Assembly (NCBI GenBank): GCA_031258195.1
Contig: JAIRNF010000035.1
Coordinates: 1-64,000 of the forward strand
Reading direction: 5' to 3'
Source: Prevotellaceae bacterium
Lineage (GTDB): Bacteria; Bacteroidota; Bacteroidia; Bacteroidales; UBA932
Length of the DNA stretch: 64,000 bases
The position numbers and the translations under genes were made by a program. The notes below the pieces were generated by a model. It was not told where the DNA came from. It was given only the letters and a program-made list of their open reading frames with translations, and ran no database searches. Position 1 is the stretch's first letter. Every line of letters starts with the position of its first letter. Of this stretch, positions 33,702-42,839 are shown piece after piece.

Positions 33702-35804
33702 ATGGGTATTTTAGATACAGATATTAAATATTTATCGGGTATTGGACCGAAAAAAGCCGAAATTCTAGAAAAAGAGGTCGGAATTTGTACGTTTGGCGAT
33801 ATGCTGTACTATTTTCCGTATCGCTATATCGATCGTACCCAGTTTTATGAGGTAAAAGATATTAACGCCGAGATGCCCTATATTCAGTTAAAAGGAAAAA
33901 TTGTTCGCATTGAAGTTGTGGGAGTATCGAGAGGAAAACGGCTGGTTGCCCATTTCAGCGATGGAACGGATGCTGTAGAGCTGGTATTTTTTAAAGGCTT
34001 AAAGTGGGTTGTAAACAAGCTGAAGCCGGGAGCTGAGTATATTGTGTTTGGCAAACCCAGCGTTTATAACGGAAAGATCAACCTTATCCATCCTGAAATA
34101 GACCTTGCTAACGAAACGGCAATGGCGTTTGCTTTTAATATGCAGGCGGTGTATTCGTCAACTGAGGTGCTAAAAGATAACTTTTTAGGCACCAAAGCAT
34201 TCAACCGCATACAGTATGAGTTGATTAAACAGGTAAATGATAAAATTGCAGAAACGCTTCCACAGTATATGCTCGATGCGTATAAGTTGATGTCGTTAAA
34301 AGAAGCGCTACTAAATATTCACTTTCCGCAAGATAACGATCATCTTCAAAAAGCCCGCTATAGGTTAAAATTCGAAGAACTGTTCTACATACAGCTGAGC
34401 TTGCTTAAGCAACGGTCCATACGTTTAGAGAAAGCCGACGGTTTTGTCTTCGCAAAAGTTGGTGAGCTGTTCAACCGTTTTTACGAGCAGAACTTGCCAT
34501 TTCCGTTAACCGATGCCCAAAAACGAGTAGTAAAAGAAATTCGTAAGGACTTTGGTTCGGGTAAGCAGATGAATCGTTTGCTGCAAGGAGATGTTGGTAG
34601 TGGTAAAACATTAGTAGCATTGCTTTCTATGCTAATTGCTGCCGACAATGGTTATCAGTCGTGCATAATGGCTCCTACAGAAATATTGGCGCTTCAGCAC
34701 TACAATACGATTAACGAGTTGCTAAAAGGTATGGACTTGAGGGTAGGGCTGCTAACAGGCTCTACAAAAAAATCTGAACGGACTGTTTTATACAAAGGCT
34801 TGCTGGATGGCTCAATCACTATGCTTATAGGTACCCACGCGCTTATTGAGGATACGGTTCAGTTTAAAAATTTAGGATTAGCAATTATAGACGAACAGCA
34901 TAGGTTTGGAGTAGAGCAGCGTGCAAAGCTATGGTCTAAAAGCGATAACCCGCCGCATGTATTGGTAATGACAGCAACGCCAATTCCCCGAACGCTTGCC
35001 ATGACCCTATACGGAGATTTGGATGTTTCTATAATCGATCAGTTGCCACCCGGACGTAAACCTGTTGTAACACGTCAGTTCTACGACTCTAAACGGTTGA
35101 TGGTCTTTGGCTTTATGCGCGAACAGATTAAAGAGGGCAGACAAATATATGTAGTTTTTCCGCTGATAAAAGAGTCGGAAAAAATGGATTATAAAGATTT
35201 GGAAGACGGCTATAATGGAATTACTAGAGCGTTCCCCCCTCCAGAGTATGTTACCTGCGTAGTACATGGCAAAATGAAGGCAGCAGATAAAGAATACTCG
35301 ATGAATCTTTTTGCTGAGGGTAAAGCGAACATCATGGTAGCTACGTCTGTTATAGAGGTAGGAGTTAATGTTCCGAATGCTACCGTAATGATTATAGAAA
35401 GTGCCGAACGCTTCGGGCTTTCGCAGCTTCACCAGCTAAGGGGGCGGGTAGGGCGTGGAGCCGACCAGTCATATTGTATTCTTATAAGTGGAGATAAGCT
35501 GACGACGGAGGCACGTAAGCGATTGCGGCTCATGGTTGCTACTAACGACGGCTTTGAGATAGCAGAGGAGGATTTACGCCTCAGAGGACCCGGAGACCTA
35601 GAAGGAACACAGCAAAGTGGCTTGGCATTGAATTTGCATATTGCTGATTTAGGAAGAGACGGTCAACTTCTTGAATATGTTAGAGGTATTGCTTCCGATA
35701 TTTTATCGGACGATCCTCTTTTAAGTAACGAAAAGAATATACTTTTGCGAAAGCAGCTTGTCTTGCAGCAAGAGAAAATAAAAAACTATAGCCTGATAAG
35801 CTAG
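33702..35804 (+). CDS. recG: ATP-dependent DNA helicase RecG
   Basis: RecG drives fork reversal and branch migration at stalled replication forks and Holliday junctions. The N-terminal wedge domain (about 1-240) holds the KYLSGIGPKKAEILEKE helix-hairpin-like start and an OB fold. The helicase core has Walker A LLQGDVGSGKTLVALL, DEQH, MTATPIPRTLAM, and motif VI QLRGRVGRG. I chose ATG 33702 (MGILDTDIKYL), 700 residues; a GTG at 33696 is in frame with it. The DUF3108 gene follows after 15 nt, suggesting co-transcription. Confidence 0.96.
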   Translation: MGILDTDIKYLSGIGPKKAEILEKEVGICTFGDMLYYFPYRYIDRTQFYEVKDINAEMPYIQLKGKIVRIEVVGVSRGKRLVAHFSDGTDAVELVFFKGLKWVVNKLKPGAEYIVFGKPSVYNGKINLIHPEIDLANETAMAFAFNMQAVYSSTEVLKDNFLGTKAFNRIQYELIKQVNDKIAETLPQYMLDAYKLMSLKEALLNIHFPQDNDHLQKARYRLKFEELFYIQLSLLKQRSIRLEKADGFVFAKVGELFNRFYEQNLPFPLTDAQKRVVKEIRKDFGSGKQMNRLLQGDVGSGKTLVALLSMLIAADNGYQSCIMAPTEILALQHYNTINELLKGMDLRVGLLTGSTKKSERTVLYKGLLDGSITMLIGTHALIEDTVQFKNLGLAIIDEQHRFGVEQRAKLWSKSDNPPHVLVMTATPIPRTLAMTLYGDLDVSIIDQLPPGRKPVVTRQFYDSKRLMVFGFMREQIKEGRQIYVVFPLIKESEKMDYKDLEDGYNGITRAFPPPEYVTCVVHGKMKAADKEYSMNLFAEGKANIMVATSVIEVGVNVPNATVMIIESAERFGLSQLHQLRGRVGRGADQSYCILISGDKLTTEARKRLRLMVATNDGFEIAEEDLRLRGPGDLEGTQQSGLALNLHIADLGRDGQLLEYVRGIASDILSDDPLLSNEKNILLRKQLVLQQEKIKNYSLIS

Positions 35805-35819
35805 CTATACTATTAACTT

Positions 35820-36704
35820 ATGGAGCAACAACATGCAAAAACGCCTACGCGTATCATATATATCGCCTTATTACGAGTACTTTCTCTGCTGGCAACGGTA
35901 ACAATGGTAAGCCATGAGCTTACGGCTCAGGATTCATCAGAGAGCCGTAAATGCGATGTAATATTTACCGAAGATAACTATGCTTTTCAAGATAGAGAGG
36001 AAGCGACCTATCTGGCAAACTATAAGTGGGGGTTAATCTCTACAGATGTAGGCGAAGCAACAATTAGGATAAACCGGATTATTAACGCTAATGTACCTAA
36101 CTATTTTGTTGAGGTTACGGCAAAAACGTACAAATTTTATGACAGGGTTTTTAAGGTTAGAGATACCTATACTTCTAGATTTAATGCCGAAACATTTTTG
36201 CCCGAATATTTTCACCGTAACGTATTTGAAGGAGGCTATACAAAGCGTAGTACGCTAACTTTTGATTGGAAGAAAAAAGAGCTGAAGAGCATTACTCAAC
36301 GTAAGAAAAACCCTGCGGTAGATACCATCCTTTCTTTGCAGGATTGTACTTTCGATTTACTAAGCTTGCTTTTCTATTCGCGTAATTTAGACTTTACGTT
36401 TGTAGAACCGGGCGATGTTTTTCCAATGGTTTTTGCTCTCGACGATGAAATATATAACCTTAAATATCGTTATATAGGCAAAGAAACAGTATCAATAGAT
36501 TTAGGTAACTTTAGATGCTTGAAGTTTGGCATTCAGGTCGTTGCGGGCGATGTATTTAAAGGCGACGAGGAAGTTACTTTATGGGTAACAGACGACCGTA
36601 ATCATCTCCCAATAAAAGCGGAATCACCTATTATTGTAGGAAAGGTAAGAATAACACTGACTAAGATGAATAATATCAAGCATCCGCTTACAAGTATGAG
36701 CTGA
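35820..36704 (+). CDS. DUF3108 domain secreted protein
   Basis: This 294-residue protein has an N-terminal hydrophobic segment (about 12-36, ending near LTAQ) that fits a signal peptide. The body follows the DUF3108 pattern: NYKWGLISTDVGEATIRINR, a central DTILSLQDCTFDLLSLLFYSR segment, then KYRYIGKETVSIDLG and a terminal WVTDDRNHLPIKAES. Members are periplasmic or outer-membrane beta proteins of unknown function, with a fold thought to resemble lipoprotein carriers. Placed directly after recG and ended by a strong terminator. The role is unknown. Confidence 0.82.
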   Translation: MEQQHAKTPTRIIYIALLRVLSLLATVTMVSHELTAQDSSESRKCDVIFTEDNYAFQDREEATYLANYKWGLISTDVGEATIRINRIINANVPNYFVEVTAKTYKFYDRVFKVRDTYTSRFNAETFLPEYFHRNVFEGGYTKRSTLTFDWKKKELKSITQRKKNPAVDTILSLQDCTFDLLSLLFYSRNLDFTFVEPGDVFPMVFALDDEIYNLKYRYIGKETVSIDLGNFRCLKFGIQVVAGDVFKGDEEVTLWVTDDRNHLPIKAESPIIVGKVRITLTKMNNIKHPLTSMS

Positions 36705-36752
36705 ACTTGAGAAAAGTTTGAAAGGATATTAAAGAAAAAAGAGATAAAAGAC

Positions 36753-36797
36753 TAAAAATGGAAAAGAAAATCAATTAGATTTTCTTTTCCATTTTTA
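36753..36797 (+). terminator. Terminator of the recG/DUF3108 unit
   Basis: A perfect 20-bp stem (TAAAAATGGAAAAGAAAATC and its complement) encloses a 5-nt loop AATTA. Its AATTA loop matches that of the terminator at 11721. Confidence 0.9.
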
Positions 36798-36850
36798 GTA
36801 GAATATTTAGTGTGATATACCATTTTATTGTCATTAAAAATAGCATTGTC

Positions 36851-36916
36851 ATTTCGACCGCGGGGAGAAATTTGCTATTACCTTGGAAAGGAGAGATTTC
36901 TCCCCGCGGTCGAAAT
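36851..36916. repeat. TCGA-family palindrome, 21-bp stem
   Basis: ATTTCGACCGCGGGGAGAAAT (36851-36871) pairs perfectly with 36896-36916 around a 24-nt spacer. The gap 36705-37025 holds only the terminator at 36753, this repeat and a promoter element. Confidence 0.8.
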
Positions 36917-36954
36917 AACGGAAAAATTTCTGAACATATTACAGGGTATAGCTA

Positions 36955-36962
36955 TATCTTTG
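36955..36962 (+). promoter_or_regulatory. -7 element before the metallo-beta-lactamase gene
   Basis: TATCTTTG matches TAnnTTTG about 63 nt before ATG 37026. No -33 TTG is evident. Confidence 0.45.
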
Positions 36963-37025
36963 CATTCTATTTTTTAATCAGCCATTCACAATTTTTATTC
37001 ATCTGTAAAATAAACTAGCCAGAAA

Positions 37026-37782
37026 ATGAAAAAAGCCTTATACTTGGTATTGTCTTTAGCTATACTTATTCCGCATATAGGTTACGCTCAAAAAAATAAG
37101 ATTAAAATAGCCTGATGATATCGAGCTGGTTAAGTTTTCGGATAAAGTATACATACATATCTCTTATTTCGAAACGCGATCTTTTGGCAAAATAGCGGCA
37201 AACGGCTTACTTTTGGTTGATAATGGGAAGGCTTTTTTATTCGATACACCTTGGGATAACAAGCAAACAGAAACTTTAGCTACCTGGCTTGCCGATTCTC
37301 TTAATCTTATTATTACAGACTTTGTGCCTAACCATTGGCATGGCGACTGTATGGGCGGATTAGAATATCTTCATAGCATAAATGTACAATCATATGCAAA
37401 CCAAATAACGATTGATAGCGCAAGGAATAATAAGCTGCCTGTGCCTCAAAATGGTTTTACAGATTTCTTGCGGATGAAGCTGGGTGATATTGATGTATAT
37501 TGCTACTACTTGGGCGGTGGGCATGCTACCGATAATATTGTTGTATGGATTCCTTCTGAGAAAATCTTATTTCCCGGCTGTATGGTTAAAGACATTCAGG
37601 CAACAAATCTTGGTAACTTATCAGATGCCTCTCCCTTAGAGGAATGGATGAAAACGATTGATAGGCTGCTTGAAAAATTCCCTATGACGGAAATAATTAT
37701 AGTACCGGGACACGGCGAAAGTGGTGGAGAAGAATTGCTAATCCATACAAAAAAGTTACTATCAGAATCCTTAGGGCTGTAG
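37026..37782 (+). pseudogene. Frameshifted subclass B1 metallo-beta-lactamase
   Basis: ATG 37026 encodes a good signal peptide (ALYLVLSLAILIPHIGYAQ) that runs into TGA at 37113. One base later the frame continues without a break as DDIELVKFSDKVYIHISYFE, then the enzyme body to 37782; the longest ATG-initiated part starts at 37213. All zinc ligands of subclass B1 are present: the HxHxD motif (NHWHGDCMGG), the third His (GGGHATDNIVVW), Cys (LFPGCMVKD) and the last His (VPGHGESGG). The family hydrolyses beta-lactams. A single-base change near 37110 would restore the full gene, so this is either a recent null allele or a sequence error. It sits beside the palindrome at 36851 and upstream of tyrS. 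Confidence 0.85.
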
Positions 37783-37825
37783 CCTTTATTTCCGTTTAGA
37801 TTTTTATCGCTTTTTTATTTTCTGC

Positions 37826-37856
37826 TTTGTCTGCTGAAGTATAATGGCTACTTTTG
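37826..37856 (+). promoter_or_regulatory. Promoter of tyrS
   Basis: TTTG at 37826-37829 and TACTTTTG at 37849-37856, 19 nt apart, form the best match in the window to the Bacteroidetes housekeeping promoter. It lies 22 nt before ATG 37879. Confidence 0.8.
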
Positions 37857-37878
37857 TACCAAACTCATTAATCATTAG

Positions 37879-39168
37879 ATGAATTTTGTACAAGAATTAA
37901 CTTGGAGAGGTATGATTCAGGATATCATGCCGGGAACAGAAGAGCGGCTTAACAAAGAGATGACAGCTGCTTATGTAGGTATAGACCCAACAGCAGACTC
38001 GTTACACATCGGGCATTTGGTGAGTGTAATGATGCTGAAACACCTGCAGCGGTGCGGGCATAAGCCTATTGCTCTGGTAGGCGGAGCAACGGGTATGATT
38101 GGCGACCCTTCGGGTAAATCGTTAGAGCGCAATATGCTTGACGAGAAAACGTTGCGCCATAACCAGGAGGCTATTAAACGTCAGCTGGCAAAGTTTCTTG
38201 ATTTTGAATCGGATGCGCCTAATGCTGCCGAATTAGTTAACAACTACGACTGGATGAAGGATTATACTTTTCTTGAGTTCATCCGTGATGTAGGCAAGCA
38301 TATCACCGTTAACTACATGATGGCAAAAGATTCGGTTAAGAAGCGCTTTAGCGGAGAAGGCGAGGGTATGTCGTTTACCGAATTTACCTATCAGCTTGTT
38401 CAGGGATACGATTATATGCACTTATACCAAGAAAAAGGCTGTAAGCTGCAAATGGGTGGTTCCGACCAGTGGGGTAATATTACTACCGGAACGGAGCTGA
38501 TTCGTCGTATTTTGGGTAAAGAAGCCTTCGGTTTAGTTTGCCCATTGATTAAAAAGTCGGATGGAATAAAATTTGGCAAAACGGAGCAGGGTAACGTTTG
38601 GCTCGATCCGAGATATACTTCGCCATATAAATTTTACCAGTTCTGGCTTAACGTGAGCGACGAAGATGCCGAGAGCTATATTAAGATATTTACTATTCTA
38701 AATAAACAAGAAATAGACAGGCTTATAGCAGAGCATAAACAAGCACCGCATTTAAGAGTGCTGCAAAAAGTGCTGGCGCGCGAGGTAACTGTAATGGTGC
38801 ACTCCGAAGAGGATTACAAAACAGCAGAAGAGGCATCGCAAATACTTTTTGGCAAATCAACATTCGAAAGCTTAGTTAAGCTCGACGAAGAAACATTTCT
38901 TGCCGTATTCGAAGGCGTACCTCAGTTTGATGTCGCCTCGTCATTGCTTGATAATCAGGTAAATATAGTAGAGTTGCTGGTAACCGAAGCGCCTGTGTTT
39001 TCATCTAAAGGCGAGCTACGCAAGCTGATTCAGGGTGGAGGTATAAGCATCAATAAAGAGAAAGTAGCTTCAGCTGATATGACCGTTGATAAGAGCCGCT
39101 TGCTTAACGGAAAATTTTTGCTGATACAAAAAGGCAAAAAAGACTACTACATCGTTAAAACCGTATAG
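37879..39168 (+). CDS. tyrS: Tyrosyl-tRNA synthetase
   Basis: This enzyme charges tRNA-Tyr. The class I HIGH motif is intact ([11 protein letters not shown]), the tyrosine-site segment [13 protein letters not shown] is present, and KFGKT serves as the KMSKS-type loop. A C-terminal S4-like RNA-binding domain ([19 protein letters not shown]) completes the 429 residues. The length and domain order are those of bacterial TyrS. It is a single-gene unit with its own promoter and terminator. No T-box was seen in the short leader. Confidence 0.97.
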   Translation: MNFVQELTWRGMIQDIMPGTEERLNKEMTAAYVGIDPTADSLHIGHLVSVMMLKHLQRCGHKPIALVGGATGMIGDPSGKSLERNMLDEKTLRHNQEAIKRQLAKFLDFESDAPNAAELVNNYDWMKDYTFLEFIRDVGKHITVNYMMAKDSVKKRFSGEGEGMSFTEFTYQLVQGYDYMHLYQEKGCKLQMGGSDQWGNITTGTELIRRILGKEAFGLVCPLIKKSDGIKFGKTEQGNVWLDPRYTSPYKFYQFWLNVSDEDAESYIKIFTILNKQEIDRLIAEHKQAPHLRVLQKVLAREVTVMVHSEEDYKTAEEASQILFGKSTFESLVKLDEETFLAVFEGVPQFDVASSLLDNQVNIVELLVTEAPVFSSKGELRKLIQGGGISINKEKVASADMTVDKSRLLNGKFLLIQKGKKDYYIVKTV

Positions 39169-39197
39169 CTAAAGTTGATGTAAGCATAAAAAAATAA

Positions 39198-39242
39198 GAG
39201 AGACCTAATAGCGCAAAGCCTTGTTAGGTCTCTTTGTTTTAT
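39198..39242 (+). terminator. Terminator of tyrS
   Basis: AGAGACCTAA (39199-39208) pairs with TTAGGTCTCT (39224-39233) and is followed by TTGTTTTATA. Confidence 0.87.
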
Positions 39243-39318
39243 AAATCTGACAGTTAGCATCTTGTTCGTTGTTAATAAGTCTTTGATAAGTGATAAAAAA
39301 GAGCGCTAAATAATTTCA

Positions 39319-39326
39319 TACATTTG
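39319..39326 (+). promoter_or_regulatory. -7 element before prs
   Basis: TACATTTG matches TAnnTTTG 34 nt before the prs start codon. No -33 TTG is found at the usual spacing. Confidence 0.5.
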
Positions 39327-39360
39327 TCGTCAAGTTTACCTTCAAACTATAACCTAAACC

Positions 39361-40305
39361 ATGCATCCTAAAAATCAAATTAAGTTTTTTACCGGACGAG
39401 CAACTCGTTATCTGGCAGAGAATATTGCGTTTAACTTTGGCGTAGAGCTTGGAAAATCCAACGTTATAGATTTTAGCGATGGAGAGTTCCAGCCTAGCTT
39501 TAACGAGAGCGTACGCGGTTGTACGGTATTTATCATACAATCCACCTTTCCACCGGTCGATAATCTGTTTGAGCTGCTTTTGATGGTTGATGCTGCTAAG
39601 CGTGCCTCGGCGTATAAAGTTGTTGCCGTTATTCCTTATTTCGGCTGGGCTCGACAAGATAGAAAAGATCGTCCGCGTGTATCCATCGGAGCTAAAATGG
39701 TTGCTAACCTCTTATGTGCCGCGGGTATTGACAGGGTAATGACGATGGACTTGCATGCCGACCAGATTCAAGGCTTTTTTGATGTACCTGTAGATCATGT
39801 TTATGCCAGCTCGCTTTTCTTACCGTATATAAAAGATCTTAATTTAGAAAATCTATCAGTAGCGGCACCGGATATGGGCGGAGCGAAGCGTACTAATGCT
39901 TACTCTCGCGTACTGGGTACACCGATGATTATTTGCCATAAATCGCGTGAAAAGGCTAACGTTATTGGCGAAATGACAGCTATTGGAGATGTTGAAGGGC
40001 GCAATGTTGTGATTCTGGATGATATGATAGATACCGCTGGCACTATAACGAAGGCAGCTGATATGATGATGGAAAAAGGCGCACTAAGTGTTAGGGCTAT
40101 AGCTACTCATCCGGTTTTATCGGGTACGGCATACGATCGTATTGCGCGCTCGGCGTTATGCGAGGTTGCTGTAACAGACACTATTCCTCTTAGAACAGAT
40201 GTTGATACTAGTAAAATTAAGGTAATAAGTGTGGCTAAGCTTTTAGCTGATATCACAAATAAAGTATATAACTACGAATCGATCAGCTCGAATTTTGTAA
40301 TGTAG
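39361..40305 (+). CDS. prs: Ribose-phosphate pyrophosphokinase (PRPP synthase)
   Basis: Prs makes 5-phosphoribosyl diphosphate from ribose 5-phosphate and ATP for nucleotide, His and Trp synthesis. The class I signature is clear: FSDGEFQPSFNESVRG, the ATP-flexible loop YFGWARQDRKDRPR, the Mg2+/ribose-5-P region MTMDLHADQIQGFFDVPVDH, and the PRPP motif VVILDDMIDTAGT. The 314 residues are of normal length. A -7 element lies 34 nt upstream and a terminator follows. The next gene, ackA, starts 226 nt later with no apparent shared transcript. Confidence 0.97.
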   Translation: MHPKNQIKFFTGRATRYLAENIAFNFGVELGKSNVIDFSDGEFQPSFNESVRGCTVFIIQSTFPPVDNLFELLLMVDAAKRASAYKVVAVIPYFGWARQDRKDRPRVSIGAKMVANLLCAAGIDRVMTMDLHADQIQGFFDVPVDHVYASSLFLPYIKDLNLENLSVAAPDMGGAKRTNAYSRVLGTPMIICHKSREKANVIGEMTAIGDVEGRNVVILDDMIDTAGTITKAADMMMEKGALSVRAIATHPVLSGTAYDRIARSALCEVAVTDTIPLRTDVDTSKIKVISVAKLLADITNKVYNYESISSNFVM

Positions 40306-40380
40306 CCGTTTGATAATTGAGAAAAACACGCTATATTTGACAATCCGAAGTTATTAATTGGTAGTATTTTAAATAAAGAC

Positions 40381-40417
40381 GGTTCTCAGAGGCTTTTGGG
40401 AACCTTATTTGCTTTTT
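40381..40417 (+). terminator. Terminator of prs
   Basis: GGTTCTCA and TGGGAACC form an 8-bp stem with one G-U pair and an 8-nt loop, followed by TTATTTGCTTTTTTA. Confidence 0.75.
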
Positions 40418-40531
40418 TATTTTAAGTATTTGTGGAGTTATAGCCAAAATATGTACTAGCTAAAGTGATTGTAAAAGTTGACTTTTAATGCTAAACCTAA
40501 TAATATTAAATCCTAAAAATCAAATTATAAC

Positions 40532-41752
40532 ATGGTCATACTTGTACTGAACTGCGGGAGTTCTTCAATTAAGTATCAGCTACTTAAAATGTCAAAAACC
40601 GATACACCTAGCGTATTGGCAAAAGGTATTGTAGAAAGAATCGGTCAGCCCGAAGGTTGTATTGAGCACAGACCGGGCGGAAAAGATAAAGTAGTGTTAG
40701 GCCTTACGGTTAGTAACCATACGGTAGGAATCAATAAAGTTCTTGAACTTCTTGTTTCTAATGAGTGTGGCGTTATTGGCTCATTGGAAGAAATTACGGC
40801 TGTTGGGCACCGTGTTGCGCACGGCGGAGAGTACTTTACAGCCAGTTCGTTAGTTACAGATGCAGTTAAGTTGGGTATAGAGCAGTGTATAGAACTTGCG
40901 CCTTTACATAATCCGGCAAATCTAAAAGGGATTACGGCAATGGAAGAGCTATTGCCCAGCGTTCCGCAAGTAGCATGTTTCGATACCTCTTTCCATCAAA
41001 CTATGCCCGAACACGCATATTTTTATGGAATACCGTATAAGTATTATCAGAAGTATAAAATTCGTCGTTACGGATTTCATGGAACCAGCCACAAGTTTGT
41101 AGCGCAAAAAGCGTGCAATGCCCTTGGTCTTGATTTTAATACGGCTAAAATTATTACCTGCCATATGGGGAATGGTTCGTCTATTACAGCCATTAATAGA
41201 GGTAAATCCGTTGATACATCAATGGGTTTCACTCCCGTTGAAGGATTAATGATGGGAACCCGTTGCGGAGATTTGGATGCAGGTGTTATTACTTTTCTTG
41301 AAGAAAAGGAAGGGCTAACATCTAAAGCTATTAATAACTTATTGAATAAAGAGAGTGGATTGAGCGGTGTTTCGGGTGTCTCATCCGATATGCGCGATTT
41401 GTGGAAAGCCGCTGATGAAGGTAATAAGCTGGCAAAGCTTGCCATCGATATTTTCTGCTATCGTGTACTTAAGTATATCGGTGCATATGCTGCTGCTATG
41501 AATGGAGTAGATTTAGTTGTATTTACTGGAGGAATTGGAGAGAACGATCATGGTGTTAGAGAGCTTGTCTCTCGTAGTCTTGGTTACCTCGGCGCAGAAT
41601 ACGATCATCAGGCTAATGATAAAGTAAGAGGCGTTGACTTTAAAGAAATCAGCACCCCAACGTCTAAGGTTAAGCTTGTTATCGCTGCTACAAATGAAGA
41701 GCTGGTAATTGCAACCGATACAATGAATATCGTATCTGATATAAATAGTTAA
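40532..41752 (+). CDS. ackA: Acetate kinase
   Basis: AckA interconverts acetyl phosphate + ADP with acetate + ATP, the energy-yielding step of fermentation. Signatures: VLNCGSSSIKYQLL at the start, catalytic-region VACFDTSFHQTMP, CHMGNGSS(I), SMGFTPVEGLMMGTRCGD, and VFTGGIGEND near the end. The 406 residues are typical. The neighbouring downstream gene (37 nt away) is a phosphotransacylase; together they form the expected acyl-CoA to acid pathway. Confidence 0.95.
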   Translation: MVILVLNCGSSSIKYQLLKMSKTDTPSVLAKGIVERIGQPEGCIEHRPGGKDKVVLGLTVSNHTVGINKVLELLVSNECGVIGSLEEITAVGHRVAHGGEYFTASSLVTDAVKLGIEQCIELAPLHNPANLKGITAMEELLPSVPQVACFDTSFHQTMPEHAYFYGIPYKYYQKYKIRRYGFHGTSHKFVAQKACNALGLDFNTAKIITCHMGNGSSITAINRGKSVDTSMGFTPVEGLMMGTRCGDLDAGVITFLEEKEGLTSKAINNLLNKESGLSGVSGVSSDMRDLWKAADEGNKLAKLAIDIFCYRVLKYIGAYAAAMNGVDLVVFTGGIGENDHGVRELVSRSLGYLGAEYDHQANDKVRGVDFKEISTPTSKVKLVIAATNEELVIATDTMNIVSDINS

Positions 41753-41788
41753 AACTAAATAATCAACCTAAACCGTATTAAGTAAACA

Positions 41789-42691
41789 ATGATTGCAAAT
41801 TTCGACCAACTTTTAGAAGCGCTTAAGTCGAAAGCGAAAAAAAGAATAGTAGCTGCATTTGCTAACGATTCGCATACTATTGGAGCCGTAAACATGGCTG
41901 TTGACAAAGGTTTTGTAGAGGGTATTCTTGTCGGTGACGAGGAGACCATGAAAAAAGTTTGTCAAGAAGAAGGTATTGATATCCAAAAGTTCCGTATAGT
42001 TCAGGAAGCCGACGAAACAAAGGCTTGCGCTAAGGCTGTAGAGCTTATCAATAATGGCGAAGGCGATATTTTGATGAAGGGACTTTGTAGTACAGATAAG
42101 TACATGCGGGCTATACTTAACAAAGATAAGGGTTTAATGCCTTCTAAAGCGGTACTTAGTCACGTTACTGTAGTTTCGGTACCTACGTATCATAAGCTTT
42201 TAGTAGTTGGTGATGTTGCTGTTATTCCTGCTCCCGATTTAAAGCAAAAAGTAGCTATTACAAACTATGTAATTAATACGGCAAAATGTTTAGGTATCGA
42301 GAAGCCTAAAGTTGCTATGCTTGCTGCTACAGAACAAATGCTACCAAATATGCCCGCTTGCGTTGATGCTGCTATGATTTCGAAAATGGCGGATCGCGGA
42401 CAGATTAAAGGGGCATATGTAGATGGTCCTTTGGCATTTGACGTAGCTATTGATAAAGAATCGGCAGAAACAAAGAAAGTTACAGGTCCTGTGGCTGGTG
42501 ATGCCGATTGCATAGTATTCCCTAACATCGAAAGTGGAAATGTATTCTTTAAAACGGCAACAAAATTTACTAAAGGCGAGCTTGCTGCAATGGTTGTAGG
42601 TGCAAAGGTTCCGTGCGTTTTAACATCGCGGGGAGACAGCACGCAAAGTAAGCTATACTCTATTGCATTATCGGCATTGGTTGCGAAATAG
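41789..42691 (+). CDS. Phosphate acyltransferase, Ptb (butyryl) family
   Basis: This 300-residue protein is a PTA/PTB-fold enzyme that moves acyl groups between CoA and phosphate. The sequence follows the phosphate butyryltransferase type rather than the longer Pta type: GDILMKGLCSTDKYMRAILNK, KMADRGQIKGAYVDGPLAFDVAID, CIVFPNIESGNVFFK and VLTSRGDSTQSKLYSIALSAL. It follows acetate kinase closely, so it probably supplies acetyl phosphate, but butyryl or branched-chain acyl-CoA are possible substrates. A palindrome with a T run follows. Confidence 0.88.
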   Translation: MIANFDQLLEALKSKAKKRIVAAFANDSHTIGAVNMAVDKGFVEGILVGDEETMKKVCQEEGIDIQKFRIVQEADETKACAKAVELINNGEGDILMKGLCSTDKYMRAILNKDKGLMPSKAVLSHVTVVSVPTYHKLLVVGDVAVIPAPDLKQKVAITNYVINTAKCLGIEKPKVAMLAATEQMLPNMPACVDAAMISKMADRGQIKGAYVDGPLAFDVAIDKESAETKKVTGPVAGDADCIVFPNIESGNVFFKTATKFTKGELAAMVVGAKVPCVLTSRGDSTQSKLYSIALSALVAK

Positions 42692-42712
42692 TACGTTCCT
42701 CTAAATATTCTT

Positions 42713-42803
42713 GTCATTTCGAGCAAAGCGAGAAATCTCTCTCCAATAGCATTAATTCGCTGGATGAGGAGATTTCTCGCTTTGCTCGAAATGACGTTTT
42801 TTT
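42713..42803. repeat. TCGA-family palindrome, 25-bp stem, also a likely terminator
   Basis: Bases 42713-42737 (GTCATTTCGAGCAAAGCGAG onward to AAATC) pair perfectly with 42771-42795 around a 33-nt spacer. GTTTTTTTA follows on the plus strand, so it would also end the ackA/ptb transcript, and it faces the end of the first peptidase gene. Confidence 0.85.
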
Positions 42804-42839
42804 ATTTATTACGTCATCACTTTTTTAGGTGATGTATTT

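Noticed and set aside
36851..36916. Insertion sequence or MITE with target duplication
   Set aside because: A palindrome is clear but I could not see flanking direct repeats or a transposase, so only a repeat is called.
36812..37018. 68-residue frame across the palindrome before the lactamase gene
   Set aside because: It reads through a repeat hairpin and a promoter; composition is not protein-like.
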